A stretch of 64,000 nt of DNA from positions 1-64,000 of the forward strand of contig NZ_JBFBCI010000028.1 in NCBI RefSeq assembly GCF_040683095.1, read 5' to 3'. Source of the stretch: Sphaerisporangium sp040683095 (GTDB lineage Bacteria; Actinomycetota; Actinomycetes; Streptosporangiales; Streptosporangiaceae). A program made the position numbers and the translations under genes. The notes beneath the pieces are model-generated. The model saw only the letters and a program-made list of their open reading frames with translations, was not told the DNA's origin and made no database searches. Position 1 is the stretch's first letter. The number at the start of each line of letters is the position of its first letter. Shown here in pieces: positions 8,108 to 15,830 of this stretch.

Positions 8108-8751
8108 TCATCCACCCCACTTCTCTGGGCGTCTGTAGACGCGACCGTCGGGAGTGCTCACGACATCAGGGAGCAGCGAGGATTGAAGGTGCTTCTCGGG
8201 GATGGCGAACGCGAGGACCTGCTCGGAGAAGTCGTACTTGGGACCTACACGACCGGGCGGGCAGGCGATCATCACCGGGCGGCTGGGAGCCAGTCGCAGC
8301 GAGGCTTCGACCGCGGGGCGGAAGTCAGTGTCGGTCGACACGAGCAGCGACATGTCCCCGTAGCGGGACGCCGCGTCCATCGTCATGGCGACGGCCAGGG
8401 CCACGTCCGTCAGCTTCTCCTCGTAAGTATGGAAGATCTGGGATGGTTCGCAGGCGCATGTCCATCGAGAGCCACAATGCCTACACCGCGCGGTCTTCTT
8501 TTGAAATGCCCACGGACGATCTCCAGCTCCGGATGAGATGCCGCCAAGGCGCCCAAATAGGTCTCCTGCCGGAGCGCCGCATCAGGCTCGCCTCTGACGA
8601 TCGCCGTAAAATACCTCACCTTGATCACCACATCATGCCGACGGGTCTGTCGTATGAGCTCCACCAGATCGAGCCAGAGGTACGCGCGGCCGTACTTGCT
8701 CTTCAGCCCGTGGTACAGGTTGAAGCCGTCGACGTACGCAACCACATCCAC
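8108..8751 (-). pseudogene. NYN-domain (PIN-like) RNase with zinc ribbon, frameshifted
   Basis: From GTG 8751 the protein begins VDVVAYVDGFNLYHGLK, the NYN-domain start with its catalytic Asp. RBS TGGAGG lies 9 bp upstream. The first frame ends soon after VRGHFKRR. Adding one base near 8514 restores QKKTARCRHCGSRW, then YEEKLTDVALAVAM and SLLVSTDTDFRPAV, which supply the remaining acidic residues of a complete NYN/LabA-like nuclease with a CxxC zinc knuckle. The gene is thus split by a 1-nt deletion, or by a sequencing error in the A/T-rich TTTTGAAA stretch. If intact it would be a metal-dependent RNase. No partner gene is obvious. Confidence 0.8.
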
Positions 8752-8832
8752 CTGCGGGTACCTCCAGTGTTGGCCTGCCACGCTGATCGTAGCTATCATG
8801 GGAGGTACACGAAGTTGGTTACGGCCAACTGG

Positions 8833-8860
8833 GCGGCCCCGTAAGGGGCCGCATTTTTTA
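8833..8860 (+). terminator. rho-independent terminator
   Basis: GCGGCCCC, loop GTAA, GGGGCCGC, followed by ATTTTTTA. This is a textbook hairpin plus T-run on the plus strand. No intact plus-strand gene precedes it, so it is probably a leftover of the decayed genes to its left, or it insulates the NYN promoter from readthrough. Confidence 0.8.
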
Positions 8861-8866
8861 TTGACA

Positions 8867-9637
8867 CCGTATCTGTCATAGCGAGTGCCGCATCAGCGGA
8901 AATTACCTAAATCATCCAGGTATGTCGGTTCCCATGCCGGACGGCCCCGATCAGATGACCCTCGCACCAACCGGACATCCGCAAGCAGGCGGACTGCTTG
9001 GCACGGGCTGGGCGTCTCCCGGCCGGGTCAGGCACGGTAGAGGACATCGCCAGCCGAAGGGGGCGCATCGGCGGCGTGTCGTGCGCACCCCTTCGGTCAT
9101 TTCATCCGTTCGGCGGCGATCAGCCGCACAGGGAGTAGATCGATCTGGCGCATGGATGCGTCACGAACGCTACAGGGATCTGACCAGGCCCCTTGGAGAC
9201 TCCCTGTGCCGCCAGGGTTCCGGGCGGACCGGGAGGACCCTGCGGCCCCGTCGGCCCCTGTGGTCCCGGCAGACCGGCAGGACCCTGGGCACCATCGGCC
9301 CCGGGCGGGCCACAAGGACCTGGAGAGCCCGCGGGCCCAGCGTGCCCGGCAGGACCTGCGGGTCCCGTAGCGCCGTGGGCCCCCGGCGGACCGGCAGGCC
9401 CGGGCGGGCAGGGGGACCCGCGGGGCCGCGAAACACCGCGCAGAGATAGGGAATACAGTCGGCCGAACCCGCGAAAGCCACGAAGGGGTCGATGGGACCC
9501 CGGCACGCGCTCCTTCGCTCATGACTGTCCATTCCCGTATGGTCGCCCACCGCGCGATCAGGCGGCAGGATGGTCGTTGTTTCCGTGCCCGCCGGAGCGG
9601 GCGAGTAGAGGAGTACGACCCCGCCGAGCGCGCCGCC
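8867..9637. repeat. left direct repeat (collagen-gene region, copy A)
   Basis: Begins CCGTATCTGTCATAGCGAG and aligns colinearly with 12006-13259. Shared landmarks are the CCCATGCC and GATCAGATGACC stretches, the GCACCCCTTCGGTCAT block, and the coding sequence for the collagen-like protein's C-terminus, N-terminal domain and signal peptide. Copy A has an extra roughly 90 bp near 8970-9060 and has lost about 550 bp of Gly-X-Y coding repeats. It ends exactly where the 84-bp segment from 4907-4990 begins. Confidence 0.85.
9120..9637 (-). pseudogene. decayed second copy of the collagen-like gene
   Basis: The signal-peptide core GGALGGVVLLYSPAPAG, the block ADCIPYLCAV, a shortened GPx repeat run and the tail ending CARSIYSLCG are all recognisable, but in different frames; at least two indels separate them. 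The first residues of the signal peptide, including the start codon, are replaced by the segment copied from the membrane-protein gene. The C-terminal part (9120 to about 9430) is an open frame. The intact homologue is at 12174-13283. Confidence 0.85.
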
Positions 9638-9720
9638 GACCCGGAACCGCGAATTCACCCCGTTTCGCGGGCACGCGTAGCTACCGATGGCGAACATCAG
9701 CAGGGCGAGCGCGGTCGACG
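9637..9720. repeat. 84-bp copy of membrane-protein gene segment 4907-4990
   Basis: About 95% identical to 4907-4990, same orientation. In minus-strand translation it gives STALALLMFAIGSYACPRNG, in frame with the signal-peptide core of the decayed collagen-like gene. The joint forms a chimeric open frame starting upstream at about 9755-9793. Confidence 0.85.
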
Positions 9721-10135
9721 CCGTGTAGGGTTCGATGTCGATTCGGGCTGGTGCCATCGTGCAGGAGGCGAGACGCGGCGGTAGCGTCGTCACGTTCAGG
9801 CAGATCAGGAGACGATCAGATCAAGGCGACGAGGTCGCTGGGGACGGCTCCGGCGACTGTCCGAGTTCACGGACGTGCTGCGCACCTTGGCGGTTCTCGG
9901 TGATGATGTCCTGCGTCCTGGGCGCGACGATCTGACCAGCGGTGTATTCGACCCTGTTCCGGAAGGCGAGTGACGTGGAAAGCACCCACAGGCAGTTGCC
10001 GGGCCTCGTCTGGAAGGTGGCCGATCTGCCGCGCGGTGACGCCGGGCAGCAAAGGCGCTGCAGAGTGATCCTGCCGTTCACCATGCCACGGCGGATGGTG
10101 AACGTAATCGCGCCGACTCGCAAGCTGGAAGTGTG
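9721..10135. other. intergenic region, no supported gene
   Basis: Lies between the chimeric collagen remnant and the ATPase gene. Short open frames exist on both strands, but none shows a recognisable domain or a good RBS. A weak RBS, GGAAG at 10127-10131, serves the ATPase gene. Confidence 0.5.
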
Positions 10136-11296
10136 ATGGGGCGGACTGTGCCGTTTCTACAGCGGGTGCGGGTGAGGAACTACAAGAGCATCGCCTCCTG
10201 CGATGTCGGCTTCACACCGCTGCTCGTACTCCTGGGCCCCAATGGAGCGGGGAAGAGCAACTTCGTGGACGCGCTCCGGTTCGTGGCGGACGCGTTGAAT
10301 ACGACACCGGCCGATGCCGTGGCCAAACGGGGTGGCCTGAATGAAGTGCTTCGGCAGGCGCCCGAGGCCGTGGACGAGTTCTCCATTCATCTCGAGTTTG
10401 TCAGCGGGGAAGGCCGGTCCTCACCGGTCGAGTACGGATTCACCATCGGCCGTGATTCCACAGGACGCCGACCGCTGGTGGTCAAAGAAGAACACTGTGT
10501 CATCCATCAGGTGGAGGGCGAGCCGGGGTCCCGGCCGGCCCAGTTCCACACGGCTGACGGCCTGGTCCTCGACGGGGGAGGAATCGAGCGAGATCGACTC
10601 TACCTTCCGCTGGCCGCCACCGGAGAAGACTTCAGCGGTGTCTATTACGACCTCCGGGACATGCTGTTTCACCATCTGGATACCGATGAGATGCGAAAGC
10701 TGCACTCAGACCAACGGACCGGGAGGATCGGGTACTCGGGACAGCACATCGGACCCGTGCTAGGGGAGCTCGCGTTCAGATATCCCGCTTTCAAGGCCCG
10801 CATCGATGACTATCTCAGGGCGATCGTCCCGGACGCGTTGGGAATCGACGAGCGGGTCGTCGACAAGTACTCCACAGTGGAGTTGCGCACCCGCGACGGG
10901 GGTCGGCCGTTCGGACCCGAAGCCATTTCCGTGGGGACGCTGCACGCGGCGGGCGTACTCACCGCCTTGTTCCAACCCGCCGTATTGGACGGGGAGGCGA
11001 AAGTGGTGGCGATCGAGGAACCGGAGACCGCCCTCCACCCCGCGGCGGCGGGGGCGTTGTTCGACGCACTGACCGAGGCCGGCGAGCGCGTCCAGGTCAT
11101 CGTCACCACACAGAGCGCCGACCTGCTCGACCGTGACGAGGTCGACCCGGACTTCGTCCGAGTGGTGACGATGACCGAGGGGGTCACTGTGATCGGAGAG
11201 ATCGACGAGGTCAGCCGTCGCCTGGTCGAAGATCGACGAACCACTCTGGGCGAGCTGATGCGCGGCGGCCAGCTCCAGCCGGGGGCGGGCGAATGA
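10136..11296 (+). CDS. AAA_21-type ATPase of an ATPase/DUF4276 pair
   Basis: 386 residues. It begins with the SMC-like strand VRVRNYKSI and Walker A GPNGAGKS at 34-41, followed by a coiled middle region. Walker B AIEEPETALHP is near residues 288-298 and the switch TTQSADLL follows. This is the AAA_15/AAA_21 (OLD-like) architecture without the TOPRIM domain, which is supplied by the next gene with a 4-nt overlap. ATPases of this group act as sensors and regulators of a nuclease partner, as in OLD/Gabija- and PARIS-type systems; here that is inference. Start ATG 10136, with GTG 10133 immediately before it. The pair is flanked by direct repeats. Confidence 0.9.
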   Translation: MGRTVPFLQRVRVRNYKSIASCDVGFTPLLVLLGPNGAGKSNFVDALRFVADALNTTPADAVAKRGGLNEVLRQAPEAVDEFSIHLEFVSGEGRSSPVEYGFTIGRDSTGRRPLVVKEEHCVIHQVEGEPGSRPAQFHTADGLVLDGGGIERDRLYLPLAATGEDFSGVYYDLRDMLFHHLDTDEMRKLHSDQRTGRIGYSGQHIGPVLGELAFRYPAFKARIDDYLRAIVPDALGIDERVVDKYSTVELRTRDGGRPFGPEAISVGTLHAAGVLTALFQPAVLDGEAKVVAIEEPETALHPAAAGALFDALTEAGERVQVIVTTQSADLLDRDEVDPDFVRVVTMTEGVTVIGEIDEVSRRLVEDRRTTLGELMRGGQLQPGAGE

Positions 11297-11922
11297 CCGG
11301 CCCGATCAGCCCATCGTTCCGAGTGACCGGTCCCATCACGATCGCCTCCGTCGTGGAAGGCGAGGGCGAGGTGTCCGCACTCCCCCTGCTGCTCCGCAGG
11401 ATTGCCGGCGAACTCTCGATTTGGAATGTGCGCACTCCCGCGCCTCGACGTATCCCGCGCAGCAAGCTGATCGCGCCCGGTGGAGTCGAGGGAGCCGATC
11501 TCCAGGCCTCTTACCAGGTCACCGGTGCCGGCGGGGTCTTAGTGCTGATCGACTCCGATGACGACTGCCCGGCCTCACTCGGCCCGGACCTGCTGGAGCG
11601 GGCACTGCGGACGCGCGGCGACAAGGAAATCTCCGTGGTGGTCGCCCACAGGGAGTTCGAGGCATGGTTCCTGGCAGCCGCCGCCTCGTTGTCGGGACGC
11701 CGCGGCCTCGCAGACCCGCTGGATCCTCCCTCAGATCCGGAGAGCATCCGCGGCGCCAAGGAATGGCTCTCCGCCCGCAAGACCAACGGAACACCCTACA
11801 AGCCGACCGTGGACCAGGCGGGTCTTGCCGAGGCCTTCGACATGACGCAGGCCCGTAAGACCGCGCCCTCCTTCGACAAGTTCTGGCGTGATATCGAACG
11901 ACTGCTGCGAAGTGGCTCCTGA
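11293..11922 (+). CDS. DUF4276 (TOPRIM-like) partner of the ATPase
   Basis: 209 residues. ASVVEGEGEVSALPLLLRRI near 19-38 is the TOPRIM-like strand with its catalytic-type Glu, and VLVLIDSDDDCP near 83-94 supplies the D-x-D-D acidic cluster. A later VVVAHREFEAWFL is also typical of DUF4276. The ATG overlaps the ATPase stop (ATGA), so the two are co-translated. DUF4276 proteins are repeatedly found beside AAA_21 ATPases and are thought to be nucleases or nuclease-like effectors; activity has not been shown here. Confidence 0.85.
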   Translation: MTGPISPSFRVTGPITIASVVEGEGEVSALPLLLRRIAGELSIWNVRTPAPRRIPRSKLIAPGGVEGADLQASYQVTGAGGVLVLIDSDDDCPASLGPDLLERALRTRGDKEISVVVAHREFEAWFLAAAASLSGRRGLADPLDPPSDPESIRGAKEWLSARKTNGTPYKPTVDQAGLAEAFDMTQARKTAPSFDKFWRDIERLLRSGS

Positions 11923-12005
11923 CGGCGGCGCCCCGTGATCGAGAGCCGCTGGGGGCCTACCGGCCCCATGGTGATCCTTTCCCGGCCAAGATTCTGAAGC
12001 CGGTC

Positions 12006-13259
12006 CCGTATCTGTCATAGCGAGTGCCGCATCGGCGGAAATTGCCTAGATGGCCCTGGTGTGCCGATTCCCATGCCGAATGGGCCCGATCAGATGACCT
12101 TCGCACCGACAGGGGTGCGCACCGGCGGCGTGCCGTGCGCACCCCTTCGGTCATCTCGTCCGTTCGGCGGTGATCAGCCGCACGGGGAGTAGATCGATCT
12201 GGCGCATGGATACGTCACGAACGTTACGGGGAGCTGAGCAGGTCCCTTGGAGATCGCCTGCGCCGCCGGGGTTCCGGGCGGGCCGGGAGGACCCTGGGGC
12301 CCGGGCGGCCCCGCCGGTCCCTGTGGTCCAGGCGGACCGGCAGGGCCCTGGGCGCCGTCGGCCCCGGGCGGACCGGGAGGACCGGCGGGCCCCGCAGGAC
12401 CGGCGGGTCCCGTAGCGCCGTCTGCTCCCGGCGGGCCGGGAGGACCGGCGGCGCCGTCTGCCCCCGGACGACCGGCAGGACCCGCAGGGCCAACGGGCCC
12501 AATCGCCCCGGCAGGACCCGCGGGGCCCGCGGGACCATCAGCGCCATCGGCCCCGGCGGGACCCGGAGGTCCGGCAGGACCCGCAGGACCGGCGACCCCC
12601 GGAGGACCGGCGGGACCGGCAGGGCCCGGAGCGCCGTCGGCCCCGGGCGGGCCGGGCGGACCGGCGGGACCCGCGGCGCCGTCCGCTCCGGGAGGACCAG
12701 GAGGACCGGCAGGACCGGCGGGGCCGGCAGGGCCAGGTGGGCCCGCGGGACCCGCAGGGCCGTCGGCTCCAGGAGGGCCGGCAGGACCAGGCCTGCCTAT
12801 GGGGCCGGGGAGACCCGCGGGACCGGCGGGTCCTGGCGCGCCGTCGGCCCCTGCCGGGCCGGGGAGTCCTTGCGGACCCGGAGGTCCAGGCGGACCCGCG
12901 GGGCCCGGAGGTCCGGGGGGACCCGCGGGGCCGCGGGGCCCGGGGGGCACCTTGCAGAGGATTTCGGGCACGTGAAGCCATCTGCAGAGCGGGATGGTCC
13001 CAGGCTCGGCCCCGACGGTTTCGGGCGACTCGACCCATTGGACGGCCATACCCGACGGCACCGCGCAGAGATAGGGAATACAGTCGGCGGGACCCGCGAA
13101 AAGCCACGAAGGGGTCGATGGGACCCCGGCACGCGCTTCTTCGCTTATGCCCATTCCCGTATGGTCGCCCACCGCACGATCAGGCGGCAGGATGGTCGTT
13201 GTTTCCGCGCCCGCCGGAGCGGGCGAGTAGAGGAGGACGACCCCGCCGAGCGCGCCGCC
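12006..13259. repeat. right direct repeat (collagen-gene region, copy B)
   Basis: Full-length copy of the repeat found at 8867-9637. It includes the 3' flank, the whole collagen-like gene and its signal-peptide region. Together the two copies bracket the ATPase/DUF4276 pair. Confidence 0.85.
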
Positions 13260-13283
13260 CAGCAGGGTCCGTTTCATCAGCAT
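12174..13283 (-). CDS. secreted collagen-like (Gly-X-Y) protein
   Basis: 369 residues from ATG 13283, with RBS GGAAG five bases upstream. Residues 1-26 are a signal peptide ending near SPAPAGA. An N-terminal globular region (27-113) has four cysteines (DCIPYLC, LCRW, ILCK). About 74 Gly-X-Y triplets, mostly GPA, GPP and GAD, follow to about residue 337. A 32-residue cap ends with two more cysteines (PCARSIYSPCG). The repeat is Pro- and Ala-rich and lacks charged triplets. Bacterial collagen-like proteins form triple helices at the cell surface; the cysteine-bearing ends could cross-link trimers. A decayed sister copy lies at 9120-9637. Confidence 0.9.
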   Translation of the reverse strand: MLMKRTLLGGALGGVVLLYSPAPAGAETTTILPPDRAVGDHTGMGISEEARAGVPSTPSWLFAGPADCIPYLCAVPSGMAVQWVESPETVGAEPGTIPLCRWLHVPEILCKVPPGPRGPAGPPGPPGPAGPPGPPGPQGLPGPAGADGAPGPAGPAGLPGPIGRPGPAGPPGADGPAGPAGPPGPAGPAGPAGPPGPPGADGAAGPAGPPGPPGADGAPGPAGPAGPPGVAGPAGPAGPPGPAGADGADGPAGPAGPAGAIGPVGPAGPAGRPGADGAAGPPGPPGADGATGPAGPAGPAGPPGPPGADGAQGPAGPPGPQGPAGPPGPQGPPGPPGTPAAQAISKGPAQLPVTFVTYPCARSIYSPCG

Positions 13284-13571
13284 AGCCACTTCCGCTCTCT
13301 TCCCAAGGGTCCGTGAAAAGCACCTGCACGACGAAGAATTTCTGTGATGGAGTTCTAGATGCCCAATCATTTCCGACACGGCGAACTTCCCTGCCCGGCG
13401 CCGCGCGATTCTTTGCCCGGCCATTCCGGGACACCCGCCAGAGCACCCATAACGACACCTGTAGCGAATTGCCTGAATTAATGAAGCGAATAGCGGCCGG
13501 ATGCGGGACCGCCGGACATTCCACGGAAACGCGGAGGGGACCGGCGCCGGCCGGAGCCCCCGCTCACGCGT

Positions 13572-14045
13572 TCACGACGGGAGGTCGGCCACCGGACCGA
13601 GGGTGTTGCGCATCTCGCAGTTGTTGCCGAAGGTACGGACGATCGTGACGAGGCGGCCGTCCCAGACGCCGGCCGTCGCCGCCGTGACCGGCGCGTAGAT
13701 CGCCGGGCACGCCCGCCCCTCGGGGGCCTTGAGCTTGCGCAGGTCGCCGCCTACCGTCCCGAGCAGCGCGCACGCCTCGCTCGCCCGCGGATGCGTGCCG
13801 CCCTGCTGCGGCGCGCACTGCAGCACCACGCCGGTGGAGGGCGGTACGACGTCCTGCCCCTGACCGATGAGAAGTACCAGAGCGCGGGGGGACGGCGTGG
13901 TTTGCGGTGTTCCGGAAGTGACGGCGGAGTCCTTCGGCGGCGGGTCGTCGGCGGCCGAAGCGGCGTTGGCGGCCGTCTGCCAGAGCCCGGCCGTCGCGGC
14001 GAGGGTCACGGCGAGGCAGGCCACACGACTGAGACGTGGTCCCAC
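13572..14045 (-). CDS. subtilisin inhibitor-like (SSI family) secreted protease inhibitor
   Basis: 157 residues from GTG 14045, with GGAGG six bases upstream. There is a signal peptide ending near TAANA, a Pro/Thr-rich linker, then an SSI domain with all four cysteines (77, 92, 113, 143) and the motifs GGTHP, GVWDG and NNCEMRN. By alignment to the Streptomyces subtilisin inhibitor (C-P-M-V-Y), the reactive bond is A115-I116 in CPAIY, so P1 is Ala. The domain is extracellular and blocks subtilisin-type proteases. It lies directly downstream of a subtilase gene on the same strand, with a 114-nt gap. Confidence 0.95.
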   Translation of the reverse strand: MGPRLSRVACLAVTLAATAGLWQTAANAASAADDPPPKDSAVTSGTPQTTPSPRALVLLIGQGQDVVPPSTGVVLQCAPQQGGTHPRASEACALLGTVGGDLRKLKAPEGRACPAIYAPVTAATAGVWDGRLVTIVRTFGNNCEMRNTLGPVADLPS

Positions 14046-14159
14046 GATTTCCTCCGATGGGTTGAAGAGCAGCGTTGCGGATCTTTCGGGCGGGCGCTCG
14101 AGGCGTTCGATGCCGGGCGCCCGCGGTGCCGGCCGGGCCGGGCACGAATGGGGAAGGGG

Positions 14160-15401
14160 CTACAGCCCCGCGGAGTACAGCAGCCGACTGTTGGCGGCGT
14201 AGGGGCCTGTGAGGACACCGCTCGTGGACGCGTCGCTGATCCACTTGTTGACGGTGGCCGTGGGGTAGTCCCCGTATGTCTGCTTGAACAGCGCGCCGAC
14301 TCCGGTGACGTAGGGCGCGGCGAAGGAGGTCCCGCTGCCCTGGGCGCTGCCGCCGCCCAGCCTGGCCGAGACGATGTCGGTGCCGGGGGCGTACAGGCCC
14401 ACACACGGGCCGACGTTGGTGAAGACGGACAGCGTGTCGTTGATGGCGGACGCTCCGACGGCCAGCACCCGAGGAGCGCCGGCCGGCGAGGAGTCGCACG
14501 CGTCGTCGCCGCTGTTCCCGGCGGCCACGCTGACGAAGATCCCCGCGTCGGCCAGCGCGGTGGCGGCGGCGTTGGTCGCGGCCGATTTCGGGCCGCCGAG
14601 GGACACGTTCGCGACCGCGGGTTTGACCGCGTGCGCGGCCACCCAGTCCAGGCCGGCGATGATCTGGGAGTACGCGCCGGTGCCGTCGCAGCCGAGGACG
14701 CGTACCGGGGAGAGTTTGACCGCGCGGGCGACCCCCCACGTGGCGCCGCCGACGATGCCGGCGGTCATGGTGCCGTGGCCCAGGCAGTCGTTGGTGCCGT
14801 TGTCGTCGCCGACCGTGCTGTACCCGGGGACGACGCGGCCGGTGAACTGGCTGTTGGTCTTGTCGATGCCGCTGTCGACGATGTACGCGGTCACCCCGGC
14901 ACCGGTGTGCGCGGCGTTGTAAGTACGGTTGAGCGGCAGACGGCGTTGGTCGATGCGGTCGAGCCCCCAGGACGTGGTGGGCGCCACCGGAGGAACGCGC
15001 GTGCCCGGCGCGGCGGGGCCCTCCGGGACGTTCAGGGCCGTGGCGACGGCGTCCTGTTCGATCGCGGCGACCGCCGGATGCGTCCGTATCTCGTTGAGCC
15101 GCGCGGTCGTCATCCGGGCGGCGAACCCGTTGATCACGTGCTCGTAGGTGTAGAGGGGGCGTATACCGAGCGGGCTCATCACACCGGAGACGAGGACGCC
15201 CGGTTTGAGCCTGATGATGTACTGGCCCGGGATGGCGCTCGCACCTGGAGGAACCGTTACCTCTATCGCGGTTCGCCGCATGGTGACCGTATCGGCCTGG
15301 GCGGCCGGGGCCACTGCGATCGAAGCGCTGAGGAACGTAAGCCCGATCAGCGCGTGCGGGGCGCGTCCCCTGATCCTGTGAAATCCGCGTGCGCGGCGCA
15401 T
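14160..15401 (-). CDS. secreted S8 (subtilisin/proteinase K-type) serine protease
   Basis: 413 residues. Signal peptide (cleavage near AAQA, residues 33-36), an inhibitor-I9 propeptide (about 58-125, YIIRLKPG to AIEQDAVA), then the catalytic domain. The triad is D176 in YIVDSGID, H209 in CLGHGTMTAG and S359 in GSGTSFAAPYVTG, with oxyanion N296 in AAGNSGDD. The residue after GHGT is Met where most family members have His. There are no C-terminal extra domains. An extracellular protease followed by its likely inhibitor gene suggests matched control of proteolysis. Confidence 0.95.
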   Translation of the reverse strand: MRRARGFHRIRGRAPHALIGLTFLSASIAVAPAAQADTVTMRRTAIEVTVPPGASAIPGQYIIRLKPGVLVSGVMSPLGIRPLYTYEHVINGFAARMTTARLNEIRTHPAVAAIEQDAVATALNVPEGPAAPGTRVPPVAPTTSWGLDRIDQRRLPLNRTYNAAHTGAGVTAYIVDSGIDKTNSQFTGRVVPGYSTVGDDNGTNDCLGHGTMTAGIVGGATWGVARAVKLSPVRVLGCDGTGAYSQIIAGLDWVAAHAVKPAVANVSLGGPKSAATNAAATALADAGIFVSVAAGNSGDDACDSSPAGAPRVLAVGASAINDTLSVFTNVGPCVGLYAPGTDIVSARLGGGSAQGSGTSFAAPYVTGVGALFKQTYGDYPTATVNKWISDASTSGVLTGPYAANSRLLYSAGL

Positions 15402-15830
15402 GAATATCGCATCCCTTCAGAGATCGTCGCCGTCGTGAGTTTCACTCGCCATCCGACAGTAACGATCACCCGTCCGGCGTAATCGCCGTGCCGCTCGGCG
15501 CGCCGCGTCCGTTCGGGTCAAAATTCGTCAGGGCGCCGGTCGCCGTACGGCTACCGGCGGACATTTCCGCACCCCCGTAAATGTCCCGCTTTGCAGGGAA
15601 ATGCCGGTGGCGGCGTCCGCGAAGGCGGGCAGGCTCGCCGAGCCTGGACGACGACCGCCATTCTTACCAATTCCTGGCCTTCCCACGCTCGCCGCCTCCG
15701 ACGTGCGACGGCCACATAATGCGAGCATCGCGGTAGGTCGAAAGGCTGACATACCAAATGCCCTACGATTCCATGCGATGTCCTGCGCATTTCCGCCCGT
15801 GAATCCATGGATCGACCGAAGGAAAGTCGG
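15402..15830. other. divergent promoter region with an inverted repeat
   Basis: 429 bp between the subtilase and the PY-repeat protein gene, which point away from each other. It contains a perfect 8-bp inverted repeat, GGACATTT (15559-15566) and AAATGTCC (15579-15586), a plausible regulator site. No gene is seen. Confidence 0.5.

Noticed and set aside
8461..8844. Plus-strand frames across the NYN gene
   Set aside because: Shadows of the NYN gene; the minus strand carries the catalytic motifs.
9821..10123. A 100-codon minus-strand frame between the collagen remnant and the ATPase
   Set aside because: No family pattern, no RBS, and mixed codon bias.
12247..12975. Long plus-strand open frame made of Gly-Pro repeats
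   Set aside because: It is the antisense image of the collagen-like gene: GGC/CCG triplets read as Gly-Pro on both strands. It has no signal peptide and no RBS.
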